NCBI GenBank assembly: GCA_016706845.1
Contig: JADJIV010000009.1
Location: forward strand, 62,001 to 126,000
Reading direction: 5' to 3'
DNA: 64,000 bases
Source of the DNA: PNOJ01 sp016706845
Lineage (GTDB): Bacteria > Krumholzibacteriota > Krumholzibacteriia > LZORAL124-64-63
Numbering within the stretch: the stretch's first letter is position 1; each line of letters starts with the position of its first letter. The notes under the pieces were generated by a model, which ran no database searches, had not been told where the DNA came from, and saw only the letters and a program-made list of their open reading frames with translations. Positions 1 to 9,515 of the stretch are shown piece after piece. The position numbers were made by a program, and so were the translations under genes.

Positions 1-2332
1 GTCGCGCTGCTCGAGGAGGCGGCGCTCGACGGCGTGCCCGCGATCATCATCGATCCCAAGGGCGACCTCGCCAATCTCCTGCTCACGTTCCCCGAGCTGA
101 GGCCCGAGGACTTCCTGCCCTGGGTCAACCCCGACGATGCGCGCCGCAAGGGCCAGACCGCAGGAATATGCCGCCGCCACGGCGACCGCCTGGCGCGAGG
201 GGCTCGCCGCCTGGGACCAGGACGGCGAGCGCATCCGCCGCCTGAAGGCGAGCGCGGAGTTCCGCATCTACACCCCGGGCTCGGACGCGGGCACGCCGGT
301 GTCCATCCTCGCCTCCCTGAGCGCGCCGCAGGGCGGCTGGGAGGGGAACGGGGAAGCCCGCCGCGAACAGATCGCGGGCACCGTCGGCGCCCTGCTCGGC
401 CTGGCCGGCGTCGACGCGGACCCCCTGCGCGGCCGCGAGCACATCCTGCTCTCGACGATCTTCGAGCACGCCTGGCGCGAGGGCCGCGACCTGGACCTGG
501 CGCAGTTGATCGCGGCGGTGCAGCGGCCGCCGGTGGCGAAGCTGGGCGTCTTCGACGTGGACGTCTTCTTCCCGCCGCAGGACCGCTTCGGGCTGGCCAT
601 GGCCCTGAACGCGGTCGTCGCGGCGCCGTCGTTCGCCTCCTGGCTGCAGGGCGAGCCGCTGGACGTCGACGCGCTGCTGCGGGCGCCGGACGGGCGGCCG
701 CGCCACGCCATCTTCTCGATCGCGCACCTACAGGACGCCGAGCGCATGTTCTTCACGACGCTCCTGCTGGAGCAGGTCGTCGCCTGGATGCGCCGCCAGC
801 CGGGCACCACCAGCCTGCGGGCCCTGCTCTACATGGACGAGGTCTTCGGCTACCTGCCGCCGACAGCCGAGCCGCCCAGCAAGAAACCCCTGCTGACCCT
901 GCTGAAGCAGGCCCGCGCCTGCGGTCTCGGCGTGGTGCTGACCACCCAGAACCCCGTCGACCTGGACTACAAGGCCCTCGGCAACGCCGGCACCTGGCTG
1001 CTGGGCAAGCTGCAGACCGAGCGCGACAAGCTGCGCGTGCTGGACGGGCTCGAGTCCGCGGGCGGCGGCCTCGACCGCCAGACGGCCGACGCCCTGCTGT
1101 CGGGCCTGGGCGAGCGCGTCTTCCTGCTGCACGACACGCACGCCGACGGCCCGGTCCTGATGCAGACGCGCTGGGCCATGAGCTATCTGCGCGGCCCCCT
1201 CACGCGCGACCAGATCCGCTCGCTCACCAGCCGTCGCCGCCCGCCGCCGGCCCGGCCCCGCCGGCGACGCGCCGGCGGGCGCCCGGCGCTCCCGGCATCG
1301 CCCTCCGCGACGCCGCCCCCCTCTGCCGCCCGCGGTGCCGCAGGCCTGGGCGCCCGCGACCCGCTCCCGCGAGGCGGCCCTGGCCGCGCTCGAAGCGAGC
1401 GCGGGCGCCTGGACGTCGCAGCGGCGACGCTGGTCTACGAGCCGCGGCTCGGCGCCTTCGGCCGTGTCGCCTTCGTCGACCGCAAGCTGGGCGTGGACGC
1501 GGAACAGTCCGTCGCCCTGCTGGTGCGGCCGCAGGACACCGGCGCCCTGATCCGCTGGCGCGAGGCCGAACCCACGGCCCTCGACCCCGCCGCCCTGGCC
1601 GCCGCCCCCGAGACCGGTGCCCCCGAGACCGGCGCCCGGTTCGCGGCGCCGCCCGCGGCCTGGAACGCCGCCGCCGCCTTCAAGGCGGCCGCGAAGGATT
1701 TCGCCGACCACCTCTACCAGGACCGTGAACTGAGCCTGCCGCACTGCCCCGCCCTGGACCTGCACGGCCTGCCCGGCGAAACGGCGGCGGCGTTCGCCGG
1801 GCGCGCCGCGCTGGCGGCCCGCGAGCGCCGCGACGCCGACGTCGAGAAGCTGCGCGCGAAGGCCGAGGCGGCCCTCGCGCGGCTGATGGCGAAGCTGGAG
1901 CGCGAACAGTCGGAGCTGACGCAGGATAGGGCCGACCACGCCTCGCGCCAGCGCGAGGAACTGCTGTCGGCGGGCGAGACGATCGCCGGCATGCTCGGCG
2001 TCTTCGGTGGCCGGCGTCGCACCGGCCTGGCGGCGGCGGCGCGCAAGCGTCACCTGACCGACAGCGCGCGGATGGACATCTCCGAATCGGAGCAGCTGAT
2101 CGCCGGTCTGGAGCGGGAGATCGCCGGGCTGCGCGCGCAGCTCGAGCAGGAGGCGGCCGAGGTCGCCGCCCGCTGGGACGCCGCCGCGCGCGAGGTCGCC
2201 GCGGTCGCGGTCAAGCCGCGCCGCACCGACGTGCGGGTCGACCTCGTCGCGCTGACCTGGGTGCCGGTCTGGGAGTTCTCGGTGCGGGAGGCCGCGGGCG
2301 GGACCGCGACGCTGCGCGCGCCCGCGGGCTGA
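1..2332 (+). CDS. HerA/DUF87-type ATP-binding protein, 5'-truncated and frameshifted
   Basis: The 5' end lies outside the window. The protein looks like a HerA/FtsK-type P-loop ATPase of the kind annotated 'DUF87 ATP-binding protein' and may act on DNA. Early residues AIIIDPKGDLANLL and the hydrophobic strand before MDEVFGYLP (Walker B, near 830-850) support this. VLTTQNPVDLDYKALGN follows, as in this family. The last third (1740-2250) is charged and predicted coiled coil. The reading frame breaks near 158-162: frame 1 codes up to RRKGQT and frame 2 resumes with PQEYAAATA. A second, compensating pair of breaks lies at roughly 1240-1410, where frame 3 reads a sensible LPPAVPQAWAPA stretch before frame 2 resumes at DVAAATLVYEP. 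These look like assembly indels or real decay. The Walker A motif is not in the window. Confidence 0.7.
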
Positions 2333-2340
2333 CCCCGCCG

Positions 2341-3216
2341 TCAGCGCACGGCGGTGCCGGCGGCGCGGAAGGACAGGTAGTCCCGGATCAGCCCGTCGTA
2401 CTTGGCGCAGAGCGTGTCGTCGGCCAGCGCGTGCCGGACGTCGTCCGGCGTCGGGACCCGGCGCAGGCCGGCGCTGACGCCCCGCAGGGCCTGCAGCACC
2501 CGCAGGTGCTCGGCGCGGGCGTCGGGGTTGTCCGAGACCAGGATGTAGTGCTCGCCGAAGCCGAACACGCCGTCCGGCGTCGCCGCCATCCACTCGATGA
2601 AGACCCGCATCGCGTCGAACTGGCGGTGGCGCAGCGCCTCCCGCGGCTCGATCCAGTGCGGCTCGTGCACGAAGTTCACCGTGATCTCGGGCAGGTCGCC
2701 CACGAAGCGGCAGACCAGCGTCTCCCCCGGCACGTCCAGCGCCACCATTTCCATCACCGTGCCCATCGACTTCTCCAGCTCGGCGGCGAAGCGGCGCATC
2801 CCCTCTTCCTTGTCATCCGCGGTCTGGTAGGCCGCCTCGGCCGCCTCGAGCATGAGCTGCACCGTGCGCAGGCGGTCGCTCAGCGGCATGGGGAGCCCGT
2901 CGGCCGGGTCGGGCCGCCGCATGGGCTCGAACGGCATCCCGGCCAGGTACAGGGTGTCCGTGCCGACGCCCGTGAACGTCCACGGCGGCGGGATCTGCGC
3001 GCCGTATCCCACCAGCAGGGGCTGATCGCCGCCGGCGACGGTGACGGTGCCGTCCTTGTTGATCGGGTAGGGGAAGAACTCGGCGCGGAAGAAGCGCCAG
3101 TAGACCACCAGGGTGACGATCAGCACGAGCTGAACGGCCGCCACCAGCAGAAAGACGCGTTTCCAGCTGAACTGCTGGGGGTCGAACCTGGCGAAGTTGT
3201 TCATGGGGGATGTCAT
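2341..3216 (-). CDS. Hypothetical single-pass membrane protein
   Basis: This 291-residue protein belongs to no family I recognise. It has one strong transmembrane helix near residues 19-40 (FLLVAAVQLVLIVTLVVYW) after a short basic N-terminus, so it is probably anchored in the inner membrane with a large outer domain. The rest is acidic and alpha/beta-like, with no visible catalytic motif. The start is ambiguous: ATG at 3216 or the internal ATG at 3204 (MNNFARF). Neither has a clear Shine-Dalgarno sequence. It lies about 50 bp downstream of the alpha/beta hydrolase on the same strand and may be co-transcribed with it. It converges with the ATPase gene with only 8 bp between the stops. Confidence 0.6.
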   Translation of the reverse strand: MTSPMNNFARFDPQQFSWKRVFLLVAAVQLVLIVTLVVYWRFFRAEFFPYPINKDGTVTVAGGDQPLLVGYGAQIPPPWTFTGVGTDTLYLAGMPFEPMRRPDPADGLPMPLSDRLRTVQLMLEAAEAAYQTADDKEEGMRRFAAELEKSMGTVMEMVALDVPGETLVCRFVGDLPEITVNFVHEPHWIEPREALRHRQFDAMRVFIEWMAATPDGVFGFGEHYILVSDNPDARAEHLRVLQALRGVSAGLRRVPTPDDVRHALADDTLCAKYDGLIRDYLSFRAAGTAVR

Positions 3217-3268
3217 CGGCCGCCGCCGCTTCGGGTTGAGGGCGCAGTGGCGCGCCGCGGGCGCCCCA

Positions 3269-4648
3269 TCAGCGCAATCTCACCAGCCGCAACGGCGCGG
3301 CCCCGCGGCGGCCGGGCAGGACGGCGAAGTACACGCCGGCGGCCACGTCCCGGCCGGCGGCGTCCCGGCCGTCCCAGTTCCGGCTCGGGGTCTCCCCTCC
3401 CGGTTCGAGCTCGAGCCGGCGCACGATGCGGCCGCGGGCGTCGCGGATCTCCACCGCGACGGGCTCCGCGAGCGTCTTGCCGTCCGCGCCGGGGCCGGTC
3501 AGCGCCAGCGTCGCCCCCCCCGCGAAGGGGTTGGGCCAGCCCTTCAGCGCCGCGGGGCGCGGGATCGCCGCTCCCACCTCGGTCAGGGCCGGCAGTTCCA
3601 GCAGGTAGTCCAAGACCAGCTGCTCGTGCCCGTCCAGGGAGTCGGGATCGTGGCTGCCCTGGGGGTAGGTGTAGTAGGCGAACTGCGGCGGCGTCGCCCC
3701 CTTGCCCTGCATGACCGAATCGGCGCGTGCGCTGTGGAGAGGGGGCACCACGGTGTCCCGATCTCCGTGGTGGATCTGCAGGGGGGTCTCGACCCGCAGG
3801 TGCGGCAGGACGCACCACGAGATCAGCGCCTGCCGCGCCTGTTCCAGGGTGATCTGTCCGGCCAGCCACGGCCCGGCGATCCGGTCCGCCACCTCGCGGC
3901 CGAGGGAATCGCCGGTATCCCCGGCGTCGAGCCGCTCCTGCGCGCCCAGGTGCACGTGGTCCGCGAAGAAGTCGGTCGGACCGTAGCGGATCGCGGTGCG
4001 CCGCACGCGCGGGTCGCGCAGGGCCAGATGGTAGGCCACGTTGCCGCCGCGGCTGCCCCCCAGCACGACGACGTAGCCGGGATCCGCCTGCGGGATGTTC
4101 AGCAGCACGGCCGTCAGCAGCGCCATCGTGTCGTCGCAGTCGCGGTCGAAGGGCGACGGCTCGCCGCCGCTGGTGCGGATGCCCAGCGGCTGGCCGCCGT
4201 TGAGCGGTTCGGAGCGGAAGGTGGGCGCGACGACCAGGAAGCTGTCCGCGAAGGCCGTGCCCGGGAAGTCCTTGTCGAAGTTCACCAGGAAGTCGAGGGT
4301 CAGCCCGTCGAAGCCGCCGTGCAGCAGCACCAGGACGGGGAAGCGCCCCTGCTGCGTCCACAGCCGGGGGTAGCGCAGGCCGCCGTAATGAGTGAAGCCT
4401 TCGATCTCATGGCTGACGGCCTGCACCGCGTAGCCCGTCGCGGAATCGACGCCGGCGCGCACGACCTTCCAGTTCGTGGGCGTGGGCAGGCGCCCGGCCC
4501 AGTCCTGCGCCACCGCCGCGACCTCCGCCGCGGCGGCGGGCGCGAACAGGGCGGACAGGTCCGTCTGCGCCGCGACGGGCGCGGCGGCGGCGGTCAACAT
4601 CGAACAGGCGATCGCGCACAGGGCGCGCCGCAGCGGATACCAGGCCAT
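3269..4648 (-). CDS. Secreted alpha/beta hydrolase with FlgD-like C-terminal domain
   Basis: A 459-residue exported serine hydrolase, probably esterase- or peptidase-like. A signal peptide covers residues 1-28 (LRRALCAIACSMLTAAAAP, cut near VAAQ). The alpha/beta fold follows: oxyanion-loop motif LLHGGFDG near 108-115, nucleophile elbow LGGSRGG with Ser199, an HHGDRDTVVP acid segment near 293-302, and catalytic His333 in GSHDPDS. Residues about 375-459 form a FlgD/T9SS-type domain with WPNPFAGG, NWDGRDAAGRDVAAGVYF and a basic end. The start at 4648 is chosen because CGAGGAG lies six bases upstream; a longer ATG at 4681 lacks a site. The substrate cannot be told from sequence. Confidence 0.82.
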   Translation of the reverse strand: MAWYPLRRALCAIACSMLTAAAAPVAAQTDLSALFAPAAAAEVAAVAQDWAGRLPTPTNWKVVRAGVDSATGYAVQAVSHEIEGFTHYGGLRYPRLWTQQGRFPVLVLLHGGFDGLTLDFLVNFDKDFPGTAFADSFLVVAPTFRSEPLNGGQPLGIRTSGGEPSPFDRDCDDTMALLTAVLLNIPQADPGYVVVLGGSRGGNVAYHLALRDPRVRRTAIRYGPTDFFADHVHLGAQERLDAGDTGDSLGREVADRIAGPWLAGQITLEQARQALISWCVLPHLRVETPLQIHHGDRDTVVPPLHSARADSVMQGKGATPPQFAYYTYPQGSHDPDSLDGHEQLVLDYLLELPALTEVGAAIPRPAALKGWPNPFAGGATLALTGPGADGKTLAEPVAVEIRDARGRIVRRLELEPGGETPSRNWDGRDAAGRDVAAGVYFAVLPGRRGAAPLRLVRLR

Positions 4649-4761
4649 CGATTCTCCTCGGGGAAGATTTCCCACAAGCAAGGCCCGATCGCAGCGGACG
4701 TCAAGAGCGGGCGCCCATCGCCGGGCTTGCCCGCCGGGCGGCGCGCTGGTAGATTCGCCCC

Positions 4762-5514
4762 ATGAAAGACGATCGCGGCTCCCCGCCCATCTATCCCCGG
4801 ACCGACCCCCAGGTGCTCGAGCGCGCCGACTACGAGACGGAACCGCTCCAGCGCGGGGAGTACGTCACCGCCATGGTCCACCTCTACCGGGGCGAGATGC
4901 ACCGCGCCCTGGAGTGGCGCAAGCGCCTGGACACCACCACGCACTGGGCGCTGGTCTCGACGGTCGGCATCCTGACCTTCAGCTTCAGCAACCCGCACTA
5001 CGCCCAGGAGACGATCATCACCGGCATGTACGCCAACCTGATGTTCCTCTACCACGAGGCGCGGCGCTTCCGCTTCTTCGACGTCTGGCGCTCGCGGGTC
5101 AGGATGATCGAGGAGAACTTCTACGGGCCGATCCTGCGTCGCGACCCGCACAGCCCGATGGAGGGCTGGGGCGACCAGGTGGCCGAGGACCTGCTGCACC
5201 CGAAGTTCAAGATCACGCGGCTGCAGGCGATGCGGGCGCGCCTGAAGCGCAACTACATCTACATCTTCGCCTTCATGCTGGTCGCCTGGATGGGCCGCGC
5301 CTGGGGCCTGCCCGTGGAGGCGCAGCGCGAGGGCCTGCCCGGCCTGTTCTCGATGGGGCTGCTGCCCTGGTGGGTGCCGGTCTCGCTGGTGATCGGGCTG
5401 TACGGGTTCCTGGCGGGCATGATGGTCTTCACGCCCAACGTGAAGCCGGCCGAGGAGAGCTACTGGCCCGATCCCGAGCACTGCGGCGAGGACATCCCGA
5501 GCCTGGACGTCTAG
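4762..5514 (+). CDS. DUF2270 family membrane protein
   Basis: A 250-residue protein matching the DUF2270 pattern: a soluble N-terminal part with the conserved GEMHRALEWRKRLDTTTHWA and a short hydrophobic segment (ALVSTVGILTFSFSN, about 73-87). Next comes the conserved ANLMFLYHEARRFRFFDVWRSRV, and the C-terminal half has two helices (about 173-190 and 210-232). The family is predicted integral membrane and has no known function. It stands alone on the plus strand, divergent from the hydrolase, with 113 bp between the two starts that probably holds both promoters. It converges with the VOC gene, 8 bp apart. Confidence 0.85.
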   Translation: MKDDRGSPPIYPRTDPQVLERADYETEPLQRGEYVTAMVHLYRGEMHRALEWRKRLDTTTHWALVSTVGILTFSFSNPHYAQETIITGMYANLMFLYHEARRFRFFDVWRSRVRMIEENFYGPILRRDPHSPMEGWGDQVAEDLLHPKFKITRLQAMRARLKRNYIYIFAFMLVAWMGRAWGLPVEAQREGLPGLFSMGLLPWWVPVSLVIGLYGFLAGMMVFTPNVKPAEESYWPDPEHCGEDIPSLDV

Positions 5515-5522
5515 AGCGGCGT

Positions 5523-5945
5523 CTAGGACCGCTCGTCCCGGGCCTCATCTCCCAACGGCTGCAGCAGGGCCACGTGCGCCCCCGCCGGATCGCAGATCAC
5601 ACAGAACGTGCCGTACTCGCCCAGCGACCGCGGCCCCGCGATCACCCTGCCGCCGCGGGCCGCGCAGGCCTCGAGGCTCGCCTCGAGATCCGCGACCGTG
5701 ACGTACGCCAGCCACCGCGGCGGCAAGCCCGTGTTCGGGCCCCGCGCGTGGCAGATCCCCGCGACGACCCCGCCGTCGCGGTTGATCATCAGGTAGTCGT
5801 CGTAGCCCTCCATCGGGACCAGCTCGTAGCTCCAGCCCGCGACCTCGCCGTAGAAGTCCCGCAGGCCCTCGGCGTCCTCGACGGTCAGGTCGAACCAGCC
5901 CACCGTGCCGATCGGCACGCCCATCTCGTCGCTCATGTCGCTCAT
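5523..5945 (-). CDS. VOC (glyoxalase/bleomycin resistance) family protein
   Basis: A 140-residue (or 137) single-domain vicinal-oxygen-chelate protein. It has the two beta-alpha-beta-beta-beta modules: GTVGWFDLTVEDAEGLRDFY at the start, then WLAYVTVADLEASLEACAARGG, and the closing FCVICDPAGAHVALLQP. Members bind a divalent metal and act as lyases, dioxygenases or binding proteins; the specific role is unknown. The first ATG (5945) forms an ATGA overlap with the stop of the upstream exonuclease gene, which suggests translational coupling. However, a GGAGG sits right against that ATG and nine bases before the second ATG (5936), so 5936 may be the true start. Confidence 0.85.
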   Translation of the reverse strand: MSDMSDEMGVPIGTVGWFDLTVEDAEGLRDFYGEVAGWSYELVPMEGYDDYLMINRDGGVVAGICHARGPNTGLPPRWLAYVTVADLEASLEACAARGGRVIAGPRSLGEYGTFCVICDPAGAHVALLQPLGDEARDERS

Positions 5946-6799
5946 CCTCCGTCGGGGAACAGGGTCAGGGGGCCGGACGGCGCCTCCGGAGTCGCGGCCG
6001 GCGGGGCGGCGGCGGGCGTCTTCGTCGGGAAGCGGCCGACGAGCGCGTCGTTCAGGATCCCGCGCACCTCGTCGCTGAAGTCGTTGCCCAGCATCCAGCT
6101 CAGGTAGCCGGGCGTCGCGCGGGCGATCTCCTCCAGCGGCTTGCCCTGGTGCTTGCCGAAGGTGAAGCAGGCCCGGCCCTGGTCGTCCCACTCGAACTTG
6201 CGCGTGCGGTCGACGTAGCGGCCCTCGTTGGGGTTGCTGACGCGGTGCAGGTCGTCGACGTCCCCGCTCAGCGCGTCGTAGCAGCCGACCATGGCGTCGA
6301 GCACCTCGAGGGTCGCCTCGACGTCGGCCAGCGCCGCGTGGGCGTCGGTCAGGTCCTTGCCGCAGTACTTGCGGTAAGCCGCGGTCAGGGTCCGCGGCTC
6401 CATGGCGTAGAAGATGCGCATGGCGTCCAGGTGGCGCCGGCCCGCCAGCTCGATCGGCGTTCCCGCGCGGCGCAGTTCCGCCTCCAGCAGGGGCGCGTCG
6501 AAGCCGACCGAGTTGAAACCGCAGAGGTCGGCCCCCTCGAACAGCGCGACGATCCCGGGCGCGACCGCGGCCAGGACCGGGGCGTCGCGCACGTCGTCGT
6601 CCGAGATCCCGTGGACGGCGGTCGCCGGCGCCGGGATGGGCATCTCCGGGTTGACCAGGGTGCGGTAGCTGCGGCGGGCGCCGCCCGGCTCCACGCGCAC
6701 CAGCCCGATCTCCACGATGCGGTCGCGGTCGGGGCTGGTGCCGGTCGTCTCGAGGTCGAAGCAGACCAGGGCGCGCTTCAGGTCCAGATTCTTGAACAT
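5942..6799 (-). CDS. DEDDh 3'-5' exonuclease with ExoX-like C-terminal domain
   Basis: A 285-residue DnaQ/ExoX-like nuclease. Exo I is FDLETTG (Asp15, Glu17), Exo II is GFNSVGFDAPLL (Asp101) and Exo III is AHAALADVEAT (His154, Asp159), so all DEDDh metal ligands are present. HGISDDDV near 63-70 is typical of the epsilon/PolC-type subfamily. After a linker, residues about 215-245 (FTFGKHQGKPLEEI ... YLSWML) match the small C-terminal domain of ExoX-like proteins, followed by a Pro/Ala-rich tail. The role is probably DNA repair or trimming in the cytoplasm. The start at 6799 has AAGGAG four bases upstream. Confidence 0.88.
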   Translation of the reverse strand: MFKNLDLKRALVCFDLETTGTSPDRDRIVEIGLVRVEPGGARRSYRTLVNPEMPIPAPATAVHGISDDDVRDAPVLAAVAPGIVALFEGADLCGFNSVGFDAPLLEAELRRAGTPIELAGRRHLDAMRIFYAMEPRTLTAAYRKYCGKDLTDAHAALADVEATLEVLDAMVGCYDALSGDVDDLHRVSNPNEGRYVDRTRKFEWDDQGRACFTFGKHQGKPLEEIARATPGYLSWMLGNDFSDEVRGILNDALVGRFPTKTPAAAPPAATPEAPSGPLTLFPDGG

Positions 6800-6909
6800 G
6801 TGTCTCCTTGGCGTTCGTTCCCCCGCCGGGCGCCGGCTGCGGGGCCGCCGGCACAGATTGCCACAACCGTGCGGCCGGCGCCATCGCCGAACGGCGCCAC
6901 CCGGCAAGA

Positions 6910-6942
6910 AGGAGGCCCCGGCTTGTCGGCCGGGGCCCCCTT
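6910..6942 (-). terminator. Hairpin terminator after ilvE
   Basis: A perfect 8-bp GC stem (GGCCCCGG at 6914-6921 with CCGGGGCC at 6930-6937) with an 8-base loop. An outer AAGG/CCTT extension lies across one G-T pair. On the minus strand the stem is followed by TCCTTCTT, a weak T-rich tail. It lies just downstream of the ilvE stop and before the exonuclease gene. Confidence 0.7.
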
Positions 6943-6965
6943 CGTCGCGATCGGCGCGTACGCGG

Positions 6966-8039
6966 TCAGACGTGGACGAAAACGGGCACCTTCTCGATCC
7001 ACTCGGGATGCAGGTCGCTGGTCCCGGTGTGAATCGCGCACAGGGCCTCGCGCAACCGGCGCGTGACAGGTCCCTCCTGGCCGCCGCCCACCTTGTGGTC
7101 CTTGCCACCGTAGCTGAGCGAGCCGATGGACGTCACGACGGCCGCGGTGCCGCAGGCGAAGGCCTCCAACAGTTTGCCGCTGTCGGCGTCGGCGCAGATC
7201 TCGCGGACCAGGGGCGGCGTCTCGGTCCAGTTCAGGCCGAAATCGCGGCAGAGCACGCCGACCGAGTCGCGGGTCACGCCCTTGAGGATGGTGTCGCCGG
7301 TGGCCGCGGTGATCACCTTGTCTTCGTAGACGAAGGCGATGTTCATGGCCCCCATCTCCTCGATCGACGACATCGTGCGGGCGTCCAGCCAGACGATCTG
7401 GTCGAACCCCTCCTGCTGCGCCAGCCTGATCGGCAGCAGGGCGGCCGCGTAGTTGCCGCCGGTCTTGGCCCCGCCGACGCCGCCGGGCGCCGAGCGCACG
7501 TAGGTGTCCTCGGCCTTGACCCGCAACGGCTTGCTGCCGCCGGCGAAGTAGCTGCCGACCGGCCCGATGATGATGTAGAACAGGTACTCGGTGCTGGCCT
7601 TGACGCCCAGGCCGCGCTGGGTCGAGATCATCGTCGGGCGGATGTAGAGCGCGTCGGGCGACTTCGGCACCCAGTCGCGGTCCAGGTCGATCAGCCGCTT
7701 CAAGGCCTCCATGAACAGCTTGGCGTCGACCCGCGGCATGCACATCCGGTCGCAGGAGTGGCCGAACCGCGCGATGTTCATGTCCGGCCGGAACATATGG
7801 ACCGAGCCGTCTGCGGGATGCGCGTAGGCCTTCATGCCCTCGAAGATCTCCTGCCCGTAGTGGAGCACCTTGGCCGCCGGATCGAGCACGATGTCGTGGT
7901 ACGGGACGATGACCGGCCTTCCCCAGGCTCCGTCCCGGAACGGCATCTCGAACATGTGCGGGGTGAAGATGCTGCCGAATCCGAAATCGCTGCGCGGGGG
8001 CGTGGGCGGGTTCGGATGACGGGTGATCCGGATCTCCAT
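6966..8039 (-). CDS. ilvE: Branched-chain amino acid aminotransferase
   Basis: A 357-residue fold-type IV PLP transaminase of the large (BCAT type II, eukaryote-like) group. It interconverts Leu, Ile and Val with their 2-oxo acids using glutamate/2-oxoglutarate. Marks are VLHYGQEIFEGMKAY near 58-72, the PLP lysine Lys192 in GGAKTGGNYAA, and the SSIEEMGAMNIAF motif. TGDTILKGVTRDS also lies in the phosphate-binding region. The start at 8039 is favoured by GAGGAGG five bases upstream; a longer in-frame ATG at 8117 lacks support. The gene is monocistronic in appearance, with a hairpin terminator downstream. About 155 bp upstream separate it from the MFS gene. Confidence 0.93.
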   Translation of the reverse strand: MEIRITRHPNPPTPPRSDFGFGSIFTPHMFEMPFRDGAWGRPVIVPYHDIVLDPAAKVLHYGQEIFEGMKAYAHPADGSVHMFRPDMNIARFGHSCDRMCMPRVDAKLFMEALKRLIDLDRDWVPKSPDALYIRPTMISTQRGLGVKASTEYLFYIIIGPVGSYFAGGSKPLRVKAEDTYVRSAPGGVGGAKTGGNYAAALLPIRLAQQEGFDQIVWLDARTMSSIEEMGAMNIAFVYEDKVITAATGDTILKGVTRDSVGVLCRDFGLNWTETPPLVREICADADSGKLLEAFACGTAAVVTSIGSLSYGGKDHKVGGGQEGPVTRRLREALCAIHTGTSDLHPEWIEKVPVFVHV

Positions 8040-8194
8040 GGGTGCCTCCTCGGTCTCCATGAACGGTACGGCTTCGAGGCGGTCCTGACCCGCTAATCGT
8101 CGCTTATCGCCGCCCAAAAATCAAGGGGGGCGGCTCCCGATACCGGGCCGTTGTCGTATGCATTTTCAATGGGTTGGGGGGAGAGGGTCATGGC

Positions 8195-9403
8195 TCAGGC
8201 CCGGTCGGACCCGGGAGCCCGCAGGGCGCCGGCCAGCCCGAAGACGATCTCGGCGATCGCCGCGACCACGAGTACCTGGCCGACCCCCCACAGGGAGGCC
8301 AGCGTCGGACCGACCAGGACCGACAGCAAGGTCACCGGCCCCAGCAGCGGTCCCAGCCAACCGAAGATGCGGCCGCGGCGCTCCTGCGGTGTTTCACGCT
8401 GCAGGAAGGTGGCGAGGTTGATCTGGATTCCCGTGCTGATCGCCCCGAACAGTGCGAACAGGACCAGCGCCCCGGCGAAGCTGCGATTGATGGCGAACAG
8501 ACCCAGCAGCAGGCCGTCGAGCACCACCAGCAGCCCGACCGCCCGCAGCGGTCGGCGCGCGCCGCGGGTCAGTATGCCCGCCGCGGCGCCCAGCAGGCCT
8601 CCCAGTCCGGCGGTGGCGAAAATCAGACCCAGGTCCCCCTCGCTGCGACCGAGGATCCGCGTGACGAACTCGTAGACCAGGGGCGGCTGCATGGCCGTGA
8701 CCATCGTCACCAGCCCCAGGAACATCACCGCGAAGCGCAGGGACGGCCGCCCCCACAGCCACACCACCCCCTGGCGGATGTCGTGCCACTTCTCGGCGGG
8801 CCGTTCCGGGGCGTCAGAATCGAGCGGGTGCTGCTCGACCGGGATGTAGCGGAAGGGCCGGACCGCCAGGATCGCCGCCGAGATCAGGAACGTGGCGCCG
8901 TCGATCAGGAACGCCGGCACGACGCCCAGCGCGTGGACGATCAGGCCGCCGGCCGCCATGCCCACCAGCAGCATCGCGTTCTGCGAGATCATGAACAGGG
9001 CGTTCGAATGGCCGAGCTGCTCGCTCGGCACGAGGTCCGGCAGCAGGGCCATGCGCGCCGGACCGGTCAGGTTGCGCCCGGCGGCCAGCAGGGAGGCCAG
9101 CAGGTAGACCTGCCACAGCTCGGGCACGAAGGGGATGGCGCAGACCACCGCCGTGGAGAACAGGTCGCTGGCGATCATCAGGCCGCGGCGGCTCCAGCGA
9201 TCGACCACGACGCCCGCGAAGGGGCCGATCAGCACGCCCGGCAGCACCTGCACGGCGGCCAGCAGGCCCAGGCTCGCCACGTTGCCGGTGCGGTGGTAGA
9301 CGAGGGAGAAGAAGGCCAGGATCGCGATCTTGTCGCCGAGGCCGCTGACGAACGACGCGGCCCAGACCGCCAGGAAGCTGCGGTTGGCGAACAGGGGTCT
9401 CAA
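8195..9403 (-). CDS. MFS transporter (EntS/MFS_3-like exporter)
   Basis: A 402-residue major facilitator with about 11-12 hydrophobic helices. It resembles the EntS/tetracycline-exporter-like MFS_3 branch: the N-terminal SFVSGLGDKIAILA replaces the usual 'ASxxGD' start. The loop 2-3 motif GVVVDRWSRRGLMIASD near 64-80 is clear, and DLVPSEQLGHSNAL is typical of this branch. The start is TTG at 9403 with GGAGA four bases upstream, since no ATG fits. It probably effluxes small molecules across the inner membrane; the substrate is unknown. The aminotransferase gene lies about 110 bp upstream on the same strand. Confidence 0.85.
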   Translation of the reverse strand: MRPLFANRSFLAVWAASFVSGLGDKIAILAFFSLVYHRTGNVASLGLLAAVQVLPGVLIGPFAGVVVDRWSRRGLMIASDLFSTAVVCAIPFVPELWQVYLLASLLAAGRNLTGPARMALLPDLVPSEQLGHSNALFMISQNAMLLVGMAAGGLIVHALGVVPAFLIDGATFLISAAILAVRPFRYIPVEQHPLDSDAPERPAEKWHDIRQGVVWLWGRPSLRFAVMFLGLVTMVTAMQPPLVYEFVTRILGRSEGDLGLIFATAGLGGLLGAAAGILTRGARRPLRAVGLLVVLDGLLLGLFAINRSFAGALVLFALFGAISTGIQINLATFLQRETPQERRGRIFGWLGPLLGPVTLLSVLVGPTLASLWGVGQVLVVAAIAEIVFGLAGALRAPGSDRA

Positions 9404-9515
9404 CGGTCTCCGTCCCTTCGCGGCCGGGATCCGTCCCGGCTTGGGGGGTCGAGCGTGTGGCGCGGGTGATGTTAGCCGCCACCGGACGGCGGCGGCAAGC
9501 GCGGATTGGCCGGGA

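Noticed and set aside
8040..8194. Candidate promoter between the ilvE start and the MFS stop
   Set aside because: TTGATT- and GATAAG-like boxes exist but the spacing is wrong in each combination tried.
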